A stretch of DNA of 64,000 nt from Odobenus rosmarus divergens. Lineage: Eukaryota > Chordata > Mammalia > Carnivora > Odobenidae. Under the pieces are notes generated by a model. The model was not told the DNA's origin. It worked only from the letters and a program-made list of their open reading frames with translations, and did no database searches. This document shows positions 12,049-22,950 of this stretch, one piece after another. The DNA is taken from the NCBI RefSeq assembly GCF_000321225.1, contig NW_004450286.1, forward strand, positions 4,077,778 through 4,141,777. The letters run 5' to 3'. How positions within the stretch are numbered: the first letter of the stretch is position 1; every line of letters starts with the position of its first letter. Made by a program: the position numbers and the translations under genes.

Positions 12049-12570
12049 CATCCTCCACACCAATGCTATGAATAACACAAAACCAAACTAAACAGAATTT
12101 CAAAATAATTAAGTTCCACTTGGATTATATCTTTATATGAAAATCAAATAGCATTTCTTTTGGTTATAACTTAGGGGCCAAAGATATTGTGTGAGTTTAA
12201 CAATGATACTCATACTCAAATTAACATGTGCATATATACAATAATAAAGTCCATTTTCCAGCCAAAAAAATTTTTTTTGAATGAATAAATGAATGGGTAA
12301 GGAAATGAGTGACTATCACATGTGTCATTAACCTCTGTGTTAACTATGACATAGGTGGCATGATTTCCGTTTGACAGCTATGATAAATCAAAGTGATTAA
12401 CTTGATAGCCATGGAGTTGTAAACCCATTATAGTTGACTAGGACTGACTCTCTCTAAAATTCTTGTTAAGGTGAAATGAGATATTCTCTATTATTCTCAT
12501 AAACTACAGAGTATTTCCTCATGAATGATAACATTTTTCAATGGACTTTTTTTTTATCTAGAAGTCTTGC
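12049..12570. other. Unique DNA, nothing recognised
   Basis: Short AT-rich stretch without a recognisable element. Confidence 0.5.
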
Positions 12571-12571
12571 T

Positions 12572-13530
12572 AATCTAATTAATTCAACAAACACTTATTG
12601 AGGGTTTAATTTATACAGACCTCAATTTAATCTCTGGGACATACTGATGAACAAGACAGAAAACCCTAGAGTTTACAGTTAGAGAAATAGATACACAAAT
12701 TAAGAACGAAATATCAGAGTTACAAGTGTAATGCAAAGAATTAAAAGTGACGTAGGGAATGACCAGAGGCTACCAGGTTGGATGGTGTGCTGGATATTCT
12801 CCATCTGCCCCTCCTGATCTGCTTGTTCTTTGCCCTTCTCCATTCTGCTTCAAACTTCAGGAAGTTGACCATTATGGACTGTATCATTGGGCTCCCTTGC
12901 CATTGGCCTCTGGTTATATTTGATCAATAGGAACTATTGGCAGAGGATTTGAGAACTAGAGAAGCATGAGAGGGGGGTATGTATTTCCTGGATCCTCCCT
13001 GTCAGGTCCCTACTGATGAGCAGTGAATGTTTTTCTCTGAGGCCATGTTCCTATTGCATGACCCTCTCTATTTGTTTTCATGCTCTGAATTTTAGGAACT
13101 CCTCCTTCTCTTACTCTCTCACTCTTATGGGTGGTAGCACCCCTTGACTCCTGTAGTACCTGAATATTACAATATATTTTGTTAATTTTCTCCTAACCTG
13201 TATTATAATACGTCATAATTATATGACTACAGCAGATCGTCCCTTTGTTAATTATACTTTATGATTGCATCACTTACTTCCTGCCCACCCATGACTGGTA
13301 AAGGTGGTAAGGAAAGGCCTCTCTGATGAAGTGATATATAATGCAAGTCTTGAGGAAAACAGCCATGAGAAGATCCAGGAAAGGATACTCTAGACAAAGG
13401 CAACATTTGAGACAAAGGAATTAAGACAGGGATGAGTTCCATGTGTTTGTAGAACTGAAAGATTTTGGCTCAAGTGTAGCAAACAAGGGGAAGGTCTGTA
13501 AGAAATGAAGATGGGATCTAGGCAGGTAAC
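12572..13530 (-). repeat. L2 LINE 3' part, interrupted
   Basis: Starts with antisense L2 end 'attcaacaaacacttattgagg' (12580), then 'gggacatactgatgaacaagacagaaa' (12637), and resumes at about 13231 with 'aggaaaggcctctctgatgaagtg' (13308) and 'tgtagaactgaaagattttgg' (13449), in L2 order. The middle (about 12785-13230) is foreign to L2 and is listed separately. Confidence 0.6.
12785..13230. repeat. Unidentified repeat inserted in L2
   Basis: Richer in C and T than its surroundings ('ccctcctgatctgcttgttc', 'ccattctgcttcaaacttcaggaagttgacc', 'gggctcccttgccattggcctctgg'). It resembles a dispersed mammalian LTR or DNA-transposon family that I cannot name with confidence. It separates two L2 parts that otherwise abut. 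Confidence 0.4.
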
Positions 13531-14284
13531 AGATCTCTGACTTTGCATTAACATCCCTTTTATACTGAAAAAGCAGAAACAAAAACAAAGCAAGAAAAAC
13601 GTATGGGTAGAATATACCATTTTATGTGGTATGCCTTTACCTAATTCTGTTTATTTGTGAGTTCTGTGAGGAATTAAAGGAAGCTTACTAAAAAGAAATC
13701 ATTTACATTTTCATTTTCCTTTATTTATAGCACATATTCTTAAGTCAACTGTTATAACAAGAAAAAAGCATAAAGGAAGTAAATAATTAAATAAGATAAA
13801 ACATCTACAGGCTATACTTTCTATATACCCTAATAATATTAAAAGGAATCATTAACTCATTGAGAAGTAATTTGAAGATCAAGTTTAGATAGCAGTTTAT
13901 TATTTTCTTTAAATCTATCGTCATTATTTTTTTTTTTCCGTTTGTGAGGCCAACATGACTTCCTAGATTTTATTTCCTTAGAGTTATCTTTATCTCCTTT
14001 ACTCTCCTGTCTACATATCTCCTATCCATGGAAGAAGAAATTAACTTCTCCGTCTTCTCACCTTCCCTCTCCTTCCATCATCCTTTTATTTAACACGCCA
14101 TTTTATAGCATTTACATATTCAGAATGACATTTGCTATTCTCTTTGTGTCCCTTTAGAAAGTCCATCAGCTATTTTCTGGGTTTTTGGTTCTCTCTCCTG
14201 ATAATTAGCGCAGTCATATTCTGAAAGAATGTTGTTGCTCTCTAAAATATATTTATTTCTAGCAAACACATTATCTTGATCTAA
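13531..14284. other. Unique AT-rich DNA
   Basis: No element named. 14000-14280 is pyrimidine-rich and may be a decayed L2 leading to the tail at 14285, but this cannot be supported firmly. Confidence 0.45.
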
Positions 14285-14370
14285 AGAAGTGGTTTTGGTA
14301 CTGGAAAACACCTAGAATAATGCCTGGCATGTGTTAGGTGCTCAGTAAATATTTTGTGATAGAATGAATG
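14285..14370 (+). repeat. MIR or L2 3' tail
   Basis: 'aatgcctggcatgtgttaggtgctcagtaaatattttgtg' (14319-14358) is the shared MIR/L2 3' end. Confidence 0.7.
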
Positions 14371-14439
14371 TTTGAAAATGCAGTCATGTTAAAGAAACCC
14401 AATTCAGTAGTGCCACTTACTTGGTGGCACTGGGGGGGA

Positions 14440-14815
14440 TGTGAAGCCTATTTAAGCCTCAGTTACCACCAACTCTAAAATTAAGGCAATAATAGTGTCT
14501 ACCCTTTAGAATTGTTCTAGGAATTGGGCGCCTGGGTGGCTCAGTTGGTTAAGCGACTGCCTTCGGCTCAGGTCATGATCCTGGAGTCCCGGGATCGAGT
14601 CCCGCATCGGGCTCCCTGCTCGGCAGGGAGTCTGCTTCTCCCTTGGACCCCTCCCCCTTCTCATTCTCTCTCTCTCTCATTCTCTCTCTCAAATAAATAA
14701 ACATCTTTAAAAAAAAAAAAAATCTTAGAATTGTTCTAGGAATTGACTGACATAATGCATTCAATGCACTTAGCACAGAGCCTAGCACATAGCAAGTGCT
14801 CAAATGTTAGCTATT
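14440..14815 (+). repeat. MIR split by a SINE
   Basis: The left part has 'tttaagcctcagttaccacc' and 'ttaaggcaataatagtgtct'; the right part has 'gagcctagcacatagcaagtgctcaaat' (14778-14805). Together they form one sense MIR interrupted at 14527. Confidence 0.7.
14527..14724 (+). mobile_element. Can-SINE, full length, GACTGCC subtype
   Basis: GGCGCCTGGGTGGCTCAG to a poly-A tail. An unusually long perfect 21-bp target-site duplication (TTAGAATTGTTC... to ...GGAATTG) lies at 14506-14526 and 14725-14745. Inserted in a MIR. Confidence 0.98.
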
Positions 14816-15188
14816 ATTTTTGATAGTAATTATTTTAAATAGAACTCAGGAATAGTACATTTTTAACAGGTAGTGAATTTTAACAGTACAATTTTAGCAG
14901 GTTTTATTTATTGGCAACATTTTTCATTGTTTATCAGAAACATTTAAAGATAAACATTTACTCACTAGTGAGGGGATAGAAAGCGGAAATCTCTGAGACA
15001 TAAATCAAATTGCATTATACCTTGTTCTCATTTATAGTTTTTATGGCTATATGTTCAAGAGTAGTGATATTACTTCTTTCTAGTTCATGAATGGCATGGT
15101 GTTTACATGAAGAATGCAACAATCACCATGATCCCACCTAGCTTGAAAATACTGAATGTATGTTTGTGTTTAAAATAAAACTGTTTTG

Positions 15189-15224
<36 letters not shown>

Positions 15225-15495
15225 CAGGATGCCAATTAACTAACATGTGTGTTAGATGAGGTTGTAAAATATCTAAATAATCACCCCATGTAGATAATCA
15301 AAACAATTTCCCTTTTAATTAAGATACATTGTGTTGGTATGAATATTTGTAAAATTAAAGGGTGACTAGTAGCTTACTTTATACTATTGTGCTAATATTA
15401 ATCAGCCACAATTTATTTATTTTCTTCCTTTGCATTTTTTCCTGAATATTGCATACAGGGAAAAACTTCTTTTGTGTGGAGAAAAGTTAAAGTAC
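14816..15495. other. AT-rich unique DNA
   Basis: Nothing besides the ATT microsatellite at 15189-15224. Confidence 0.55.
15189..15224. repeat. (ATT)n microsatellite, about 12 units
   Basis: Uninterrupted TAT/ATT units; the longest pure trinucleotide tract in the window and likely polymorphic. Confidence 0.97.
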
Positions 15496-16400
15496 CCATG
15501 CTACCCTTCACTTGAGCTGTATTTCTGCTGCTCTTGGCATTTACCCAGGGGTTAATTGGCAGAATAGACCCTTCAGCAATTTTCCCAGTTTTTTGGTGTT
15601 CTCTAAAAGAAACAGTTCATTAAAAACTCCAGTTTATATGCTACTATCATTTGGAAGAACAGCACTGTAACTACTCATCAAGAACCACAAAAACAAATGC
15701 AGTCCTGCTGCATTCTGCATCCATCAGGTGGGTTGTTCATTCCTTTCCTTGTTCGCTCCATCTGGAGAGGCCTGGGCACCCGTACAAAATTCAGCAGTGC
15801 CTAAACACAGACACGTTAGCTGGGGCTGCCCTGCTCTAGATACCAGAGAGAGATTTTATTGGCATAATGCACCAAAGTCTTATGCCAGCTCCAGATCCTT
15901 TGCCGATGCTGACATGAGGAACACGGGAGGGGGTCTTAGGATGGAATGACATCTGAGGCAGCCAAAGCCTCCATTTGTCTTTGTGCCAAATGTGCTAAAC
16001 TGTAGACACTGCAGTGTTTTCAAAAATAATAAAAAAATATTTTGCTCATTAACTTTCTAAGTCCTGCTGACTTTGTGAAATCGATATAGCAGATTGTAAT
16101 TGATTTATGAAATGAAAAGCCCCTGCCTGACCAGTAAGCTCTGCAATCACTGCTCTCAGCACCGTGCCCTTCTGCTCATTAGCGCACTTCCTTTAGTAGT
16201 GCCTGCGCCAAGGACGCCGTCAGAGTTGGAAGGCTCAAGCCCTCTGCAGACAGACTGTTTAAGATGTAGCTTGCATTGTCTCCCTGGGGTCTTATGCTTT
16301 CTCTCTGTTTCTGTCCTACCCAGGTCAGCTGAAGGACTTGAGCTTCTTTTTCCCAGTCCCTAATGTCCTCATAAAGGCTTATTGGAAAAGCAAGTCTCCA
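15496..16400. other. Repeat-free block, candidate conserved noncoding DNA
   Basis: About 0.9 kb without recognisable interspersed repeats and with locally higher GC. It contains homeodomain-like cores ('gggttaattggcag', 15550) and E-box-like words. Overlapping frames on both strands (15651-15949, 16100-16427) reflect lack of stops, with no domain. Enhancer or conserved element is a guess that needs alignment. Confidence 0.3.
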
Positions 16401-16626
16401 TTTATACCTGTCTTTTGACATTTTCATGTATTTGCTACTTTTTCTTTTCTCTCATTTCTCTCTGTCTCTCTCAGCTTGTCTTACTTAGCTTGTCTTTTGC
16501 CATCTGGCTTTGCCCATTGATTTACTTTTTCTTTATTTTTTCAATTTCTTATAACTTAGCAAGGTGGACAAAATTTCTTTTTGCTATTTTGGGTTTTTGG
16601 GTCTAGTTTTAGCACTTTTTTATTCT

Positions 16627-16821
16627 TTTTCTTAAGACATTTATTTATTTGAGAGAGAGAGCATGAGCAAGAGGGGCAGAGAGAGAGGGAGAGAGAATCT
16701 CAAGCAGACTCCATGCTGAGCATGGAGCCTGACGTGAGGCTCTATCTCACAACCCTGAGCTCATGACCTGAGCCAAAACCAAGAGTCGGTTGCTCAACCG
16801 CCTGGGCCACCCAGATGCCCC
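16627..16821 (-). mobile_element. Can-SINE, older copy
   Basis: Antisense: CTTAAGACATTTATTTATTT, GAGAGAG-rich middle, TCATGACCTGAGCC, ending in CACCCAGATGCCCC (head). Diverged, with no clear target-site duplication. Confidence 0.9.
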
Positions 16822-16841
16822 AACTTACTGTTTCATTTTCT

Positions 16842-17034
16842 TTTTTTAAAGATTTTATTTATTTATTTGAGAGAGATGGGGGAGGGGCAGAGGGAGAGGA
16901 AGAGAGAGAATCTCAAGAAGACTCTGCGCTGAGCAGGGAGCCTGGGGTGGGGCTTGATCCGAGGACCCTGAGATCATGACCTGAGCCAAAATCAAGAGTT
17001 GGATGCTTAACTGACTGAGCCACCCAGGCGCCCC
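16842..17034 (-). mobile_element. Can-SINE, second minus-strand copy
   Basis: Antisense tail AAAGATTTTATTTATTTATT through TGACTGAGCCACCCAGGCGC. It lies 20 bp after the previous SINE in the same orientation. Imperfect flanking repeat CTGTTTCATTTT (16828) / CTCTTTCATTCT (17036). Confidence 0.93.
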
Positions 17035-17117
17035 ACTCTTTCATTCTTAAGACAATATTTTGTTTATCTTCCTGCCAACTCCCACTGTAATTATGTTCCT
17101 CTACCACCTTTAAAAAT

Positions 17118-17330
17118 TGAAGTAACTGCTATAACTTAAGCATTGCCCTAGACGCTTTACACGAAATTGTCTTCTCGAGCAGCATGTAAAGAAAGTATCC
17201 CTGGTTACAGGTGAGGAAACTGAAATTCAAGAGATTAGGTAACTTGCTTGAGTCACTCAACTATTGAGGAGCTATGCTAGCATTTGCAAGTAACTGTTTG
17301 ACTCAAAACTCTGTGTTTCTTCTTTTCAAT
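17118..17330 (-). repeat. MIR
   Basis: 'gcattgccctagacgctttac', 'ggtgaggaaactgaaattcaagagattaggtaacttgc' (17211-17248) and 'ttgactcaaaactctgtgtttctt' are antisense MIR. Confidence 0.75.
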
Positions 17331-17695
17331 AACAAAATGCTGCTTCCAGTCGCCTCTGTTTTCCTTTAAATTCTTGACTAGCAAAGTCTAGCTCTTGGCT
17401 GCCCTTAAAGGGACCCACTCTCTTTCGTGCCACTCTCCCAGACGACTCTGGTGTTAAAACTCTCAGAATCAAGTGCATCTATTTCATGAGTTTGGTCTAT
17501 CGTAGTATATTGGTCAGCTTACTCTTTTTCACTGAATTCTCCTCTATCTAATAGTATGTACATGGAGCCCCTTGTATCATCATGTTCTCATGTTGTCAAA
17601 AGTCCCCAAGAGCAATCTCATAACCTAGAAAAATGAACAGAGAACTGAGCCAAATAGGCAACCATTGGGAGCTTCAGGCGGATTTCATCTCCTCT
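17331..17695. other. Unique DNA
   Basis: No repeat or gene recognised. Confidence 0.5.
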
Positions 17696-18060
17696 TTGTT
17701 CTTTTGATACTACTTTGGGAACAAGTAAGTGGTGAAATTATAGAGCACTGCAGCAGCAGGAAAGTGACGCAATGTCCTCACTTCTTAAGTGGCTGAGGGC
17801 ACCTGGAATTTCCCCATCCAGATACTGTATATTGCAGTTAAGTGTCATGCCACATCCATAATGCATTAGTTTACAGTGAGTTAATAGGTTCCATCCGTCT
17901 GAAATCTTGTATAATATTGCAGTAGCATCAGACATTACTGCCATTCAAGATGTACAATATTGCACCAAAAATTAACCACAGATGCCATATTAAAACAGCT
18001 GCAGATTTAGATTTAGCTACAGCAGGAAGAAAATGTGGTGCTATGGAAGTTGGCCAGAAG
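17696..18060. other. Repeat-free block, candidate conserved noncoding DNA
   Basis: Balanced composition with recurring ATATTGCA/AATATTGC words (17828, 17914, 17955) and 'ccatattaaaacagctgcag' (17984). Appearance resembles vertebrate conserved noncoding elements, but conservation cannot be seen from one genome. Confidence 0.3.
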
Positions 18061-19446
18061 AGCAATGGTGATGTGCTGTAAATGAGGAGGAGGAGAAAAA
18101 AATCGAGGTCAAGCTGCCAAAAAAGACAGAAATGGAAGTGGGGGAGGGTAATTCATATGGTCAGTGGCAATCCAAAAGGACTCAAAGTCCAGGAAAAGAG
18201 GGCAGAATACAGGGTGAGTGATGCCTGCATGAACTGATGAAGTGTTAAAATGGCAGGTCTAATCAGAATAATAGTTACAGATATAAACGAAGGTATAGGG
18301 AAAATAACTATAAATGTGATAATTCATCTTTGGGATTTACTGTAGTCAGGCTATTGATTTCGGAATAAACTGCTAGAAAAACTGTTGATGCTTGAAGTGA
18401 TCAATGCCTGAGAAAAAAGTTCTGATGTACAGGAATCAGAGCAAAACTAGACAATTACAGGATTTGAGACTATCTTGAGCACCCTTGACTTGAAGGCTGT
18501 CTTCTGATAATGGGCCCTCATGGGATTAACTATTCCCATTTTGGGAAAAGTGTTGGAAGGTTTGGTTGGCTAAGTTTTGTAACCGAAAGCTGAGGTGGCA
18601 AAATTTTATTTCAATAGAATTGTGGGCTTGTGAGATTCTCATTAACTCCAGGGCCATCTGCTTTTTTGCTATTCATTTGGCTCATTTAGTCACAGGTGGG
18701 TAGGAAGGTCTCAACAGTTTTGGTTCTCATTCAATTTTGATTTCTGCTTGGGAAACAGAAAAGGCCAGTGACAGCTGTTGCAATGCTGGGGTTCTCTTCC
18801 TTCAGTGTGAGCCAGAAGGTGGCTTCCCCATGTAGTTTGCTGCTAACAGAGCAAGCAGACAGTAAGCATTTCACTCATCCTCCTGTTTGGCTCCTTAAAA
18901 CCGTTATCTTCTATGCCTTATGGTACACCTGGTTTAGGAGATTAGACAAGGAACACACTGGTCTCTAAGTCAGTAATTGATTTTGTTGGTGGAGTGGAGG
19001 ACAGACTGGTTATTGACTATCATGGGTCAGTCAAACCTCTTGAGCTTTTGCTATAATTTGTGCCCGTTCCCATGGTTCAGAAATGAAATATTGACTGATG
19101 TGATTAGTAACCAGTAGATATATTTGGTGCCTTACAAGTCACTAGGGACATTGTAGGCCTCTCCAAACTTTATGGGGGCGGAATATTTTTTCTATTGCCT
19201 AAGTAAAGTCTTGTTTTCCTTCCTCTTCTTTTTGAAAACCAAAGAATAAAAGCCAGGCAGTTAACCACCTGCTGTGATATCAGGGCTTCAGGAAGGCAAA
19301 GCAAGGCAAAACCAAACCAAACCAATTTTTTTTTTGAATCTGATGTTTAAAATTCTAGGAAATGACAGGGCCACATTCAAAGGACTTTTTCTCCATAGAG
19401 GAAACTTTCAAAAATTTGAAAAATTTTGAAAACTCTGGAGTTCTAT
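18061..19446. other. Unique DNA
   Basis: No element recognised; the 66-codon frame at 18768-18968 has no domain features. A short A-rich run with CAAAACCAAACCAAACCAA precedes 19330. Confidence 0.5.
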
Positions 19447-19496
19447 GACGATGGTGATGATGATGATGAGGAGGAGGAGGAGGAGGAGGAGGATGA
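19447..19496. repeat. (GAT)n(GAG)n microsatellite
   Basis: ATGGTGATGATGATGATGAG followed by seven or eight GAG units. Purine-rich on the plus strand. Confidence 0.95.
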
Positions 19497-19745
19497 CAAA
19501 GTAGAGCTAACATTTATTGGGCATTCAGTGTATGCCCTGCAGTGTTAACTGCACTTTACCTATATTATCTTATCCCCTCTTCCCCTACTCTATGTCATGA
19601 GTGCTGTTTTACCTCTCATTTCACTGGTGCAGCAACTGAGGAATAAGAATAGTTAACTCACTCTTCCAGATACCATGGCCAGAGTATGGCAGAGAGCCAA
19701 TATACAGACCAGCAGGTTAATACCCAAGTCTAAACTCTGGATCTA
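19497..19745 (-). repeat. MIR
   Basis: 'gctaacatttattgggcattcagtgtatgccctgcagtgtta' (19507-19548), then 'gcagcaactgaggaataag' and 'cccaagtctaaactctgg', in antisense MIR order. Confidence 0.8.
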
Positions 19746-20120
19746 GACTTTCTTACTTCTGTGATACAGAATCTCATGTTGGACTCTCTTACATTACTCA
19801 ATTTTTTTGTTAAGTGGGGCATACTTCTTTAGGTATGTTCTAATACTATGAACAAACTAAAATCTAATAGAATGCTATTTTAATTATTAAATATATGATT
19901 TTGTCACTTTAGGATGACCCAATTCTCAAAGTCATATTGAAGAAATAGGTATATGAGGAGTGGCTATTTCATGAAAGGGCTCATGACTTTATCTAGAAGA
20001 TCCAATAGAAACTTCCTTCAAATGATTGGCTTTGTACACTTCATATAAAATAAATTTCATAATAATTCAGGGTAGGCAATAATTTTAGAACCATGACTGT
20101 TGTTTCTGTCAAGCTTTGCT
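19746..20120. other. Unique DNA
   Basis: Nothing recognised. Confidence 0.5.
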
Positions 20121-20135
20121 TTCATGCTACCTTTC

Positions 20136-20683
20136 TTTTTTTTTATTAATTTTTTATTGTTATGTTAATCACCATACATTACATCATTAGTTTTTGATGT
20201 AGTGTTCCATGATTCATTGTTTGTGCATAACACCCAGTGCTCCATGCACAATGTGCCCTCTTTAATGACCATCACCAGGCTAACCCATCCCCCCACCCTC
20301 CTTCCCTCTAGAACCCTCAGTTTGTTTTTCAGAGTCCATTGTCTCTCATGGTTCGTCTCCCCCTCCGACTTACTCCCCTTCATTCTTCCCCTCCTGCTAT
20401 CTTCTTTTTCTTTTTTCTTAACATATGTTGCATTATTTGTTTCAGAAGTACAGATCTGTGATTCAACAGTTTTGCACAATTCACAGCACTCACCATAGCA
20501 CATACCCTCCCCAATGTCTATCACCCAGCCACCCCATCCCTCCCACCCCCCACCACTCCAGCAACACTCAGTTTGTTTCCTGAGATTAAGAATTCCTCCT
20601 ATCAGTGAGGTCATAGGATACATGTCTTTCTCTGATTGACTTATTTCACTCAGCATAACACCCTCCAGTTCCATCCACGTCAT
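20136..20683 (-). mobile_element. 5'-truncated carnivore L1, 3' region
   Basis: Plus strand begins with a T-rich tail, then ATGTTAATCACCATACATTA, GATGTAGTGTTCCATGATTC, AACCCTCAGTTTG, TTAACATATG and ends near CTCAGCATAACACCCTCCAG. This is 548 bp of antisense carnivore L1 3' end. Target-site duplication TTC(A/G)TGCTACCTTTC at 20121-20135 and 20684-20698. The 172-codon minus frame (20165-20683) and the 98-codon plus frame here are non-genic L1 sequence; the G/C-skewed strands simply lack stops. Confidence 0.95.
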
Positions 20684-20879
20684 TTCGTGCTACCTTTCAT
20701 TTAAATAAAATCCTTTATGAAATAGTGTGTCATACTTAGTAAATGTAGTGAATGAAACTTCCTGAATTGCAAACTTTTATTTGCTGTTTGGAGTTTCTTT
20801 CAGCCCTTTTATCCTCTCTCCCCCACCTTTAGAATTGTGGTAAGAACACTTGACATGAAATTTACTCTCTTAAAAATTT

Positions 20880-21069
20880 TTTAAAGATTTATTTATTTGA
20901 GAGAGAGAGAATGGGAGAGGGGCAGAAGGAGAGGGAGAGAGAGAATCTCAAGCAGACTTCACGCTGACTGCAGAGCCCAACACAGGCCTCGATCCTAGGG
21001 CCCTGAGATCATGACCTGAGCTGAAATCAAGAGTCGGTCACTCAACTGACTGAGCCACGCAGTCACCCC
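20880..21069 (-). mobile_element. Can-SINE, diverged
   Basis: TTAAAGATTTATTTATTTGA, purine-rich GAGA middle, GATCATGACCTGAGC, ending CTGAGCCACGCAGTCACCCC. Imperfect flanking repeat around CTTAAAAATTTTT / CTAACAAATTTTT. Confidence 0.93.
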
Positions 21070-22268
21070 TCCTAACAAATTTTTAAGAGTTCAATACGGT
21101 ATTGTAAACTGAAGGCTTAAAGCTGTGTAGCAGATCTCTAGAACTTACTGATCTCATACAACTGAAATATTACCCATTATATTTATACCATTTATAATCA
21201 TAGATCAGCAACTTCCCATTCTCTTCATTCTCTAGGAGTGTATTTTCAGAAATGTCATTGATAGCATATGTATATAGACACACATTTATGTCACTCATGA
21301 TGGTATACAAAAGTATGGATTTCTGTATAGTACAACTTTGGTTATTCTATACTTAAAACTAAAAGTTTGACTATGTATCATTTCTCTTAATATGCATTGG
21401 GTCCATAAAGATTAAGCAAAAATACTTAAATTTATGAACTATTTTGTATAGTCTTCAAATTAAACCATACAAGATCCAGACATATATGAGTTTATAGATT
21501 CTGACTTATCTTAAATTCAATGACAGTTTGAAGCACAGGATTTATGGGCAGCAACTATCCACCCATCTCAGAAAGAGAATCTTTTTTCCTTTCCTTAGCC
21601 TTTCCTCTTTGTTATGGCAAAACAGTGGGTCTTTATCTATTAATGATAGATAGCTACTTTAGGGTTTTTTTTTCCCCTCTAAAACAAGACCCTCTTTATT
21701 TTTACAAACATAAAACACATTTAGAAGTTCTTCAGATGAGAATACCGAAGTTCTTCTGGCTTTCTATTCTACATGTGACAACAAACAACAGGGTACTATT
21801 CTTTCTGTATCTCTGAATTGGGGCCACTCCTATAGTTTCTACACTTTTATTGCTAATCTTAGGCTTAGGGTCATAGCATAGCATACCCATACATTTTAGG
21901 GTCTTTAAACAAAATTTGCCATCCCAAGCCCTTAATATATTTTCCCACTAATTTATATTAGGTCATTATTTTAGACAATGGGGCTACCAACCTTTTCCTG
22001 CTAACTGTCATGGAAACATTTAGACATAGAAATTATATTGAATTTCACATGAAATACCCAATAAACTTCTCTACAAATTTCAATTTTGATTGATGTTAGT
22101 AAGCAAATGATAAACTTATATTTATTTATTTGGAAAACAGCCACAGTTTGCAAAAAAACATACAGTCAGGGTTTCTACTGAAGAGGCCTATGATTCTTTA
22201 TTCATTTTGCCCATAAATCTTCTTTAACATGAAATTTAAAAACTTGGTTTGGATAAAATGAATGATAA
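21070..22268. other. AT-rich unique DNA
   Basis: No element recognised; the 90-codon frame 21544-21816 has no domain signature. Confidence 0.5.
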
Positions 22269-22269
22269 C

Positions 22270-22620
22270 AAAGTCACTCCAGTCCAGACAAAGTCACTCC
22301 TGTGGTTGGACTTTTGAGCAGAAAGTAAATGGACCAGACTGATAGGAAACTAATAAAAAATAAGTAAGTTTGGTCCAGATTGAAGAGGGCTAACAATGCA
22401 AAACTTGGGAATTTCACCATTTTTCTGTAGGGAAGTCACTGTAGAGTTTTTAGTAAGGGGTGATGTTGTTACAACAATAAAGAGAGCTTTCAACACTTTA
22501 TAGAGCAGAATGGTAATGAGGTTATTATAGTACTCTATGGAGAAGATGATGAGGGCAGGAATAAAGGCAATGGTGAGGAAAATAGCACAGGGCCATGTGG
22601 ATTCCAGAGACTGGAGGATG
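22270..22620 (-). repeat. L2-type LINE fragment
   Basis: 'ggtgatgttgttacaac', 'gaatggtaatgaggttattatagtactctatggagaagatgatgagggc' (22510-22558) follow antisense L2. Decayed. Confidence 0.5.
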
Positions 22621-22624
22621 TTTG

Positions 22625-22950
22625 ACTCATGCTGTTTTCTAAGATGTTCTTCTCTCTCTACCTTACTAGTTCCTTAACTTCAGGTTTTGGCTGAAATGTC
22701 CTTTTTATAGGGAAGTCTTCCTTGATCCCCTAAGGTAGCATCCCACTCCATTTATATGCTCTCCAACACTATGTTCTTTACCTTGCAGTGCTAGAAATGC
22801 TTATAATTATTTAATTAACTGTATGCAGTTATTTTTTAAGGTCTTCCCCACCTGATTTTAAGCCTTACAAGGGTAGGGATGTTTGTTTTATTCACTACAA
22901 TACTGCTAGTACCTAACAGATAAGTACTCAACAAGTTTTTTGTAGGCCAA
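22625..22950 (+). repeat. L2 3' end (sense)
   Basis: 'tggctgaaatgtcctttttatagggaagtcttccttgatcccc' (22688-22730), 'tttaagccttacaagggtagggatg' (22857-22881), 'taacagataagtactcaac' follow the sense L2 3' end in order. Confidence 0.75.

Noticed and set aside
15835..16050. Possible 3' untranslated region with AATAAAA near 16027
   Set aside because: No upstream coding exon is visible and AATAAA is common in AT-rich DNA.
20165..20683. 172-codon open frame on the minus strand, the longest in the window
   Set aside because: It spans the carnivore L1 3' end between target-site duplications; this part of L1 is noncoding and the frame is open only because of skewed composition.
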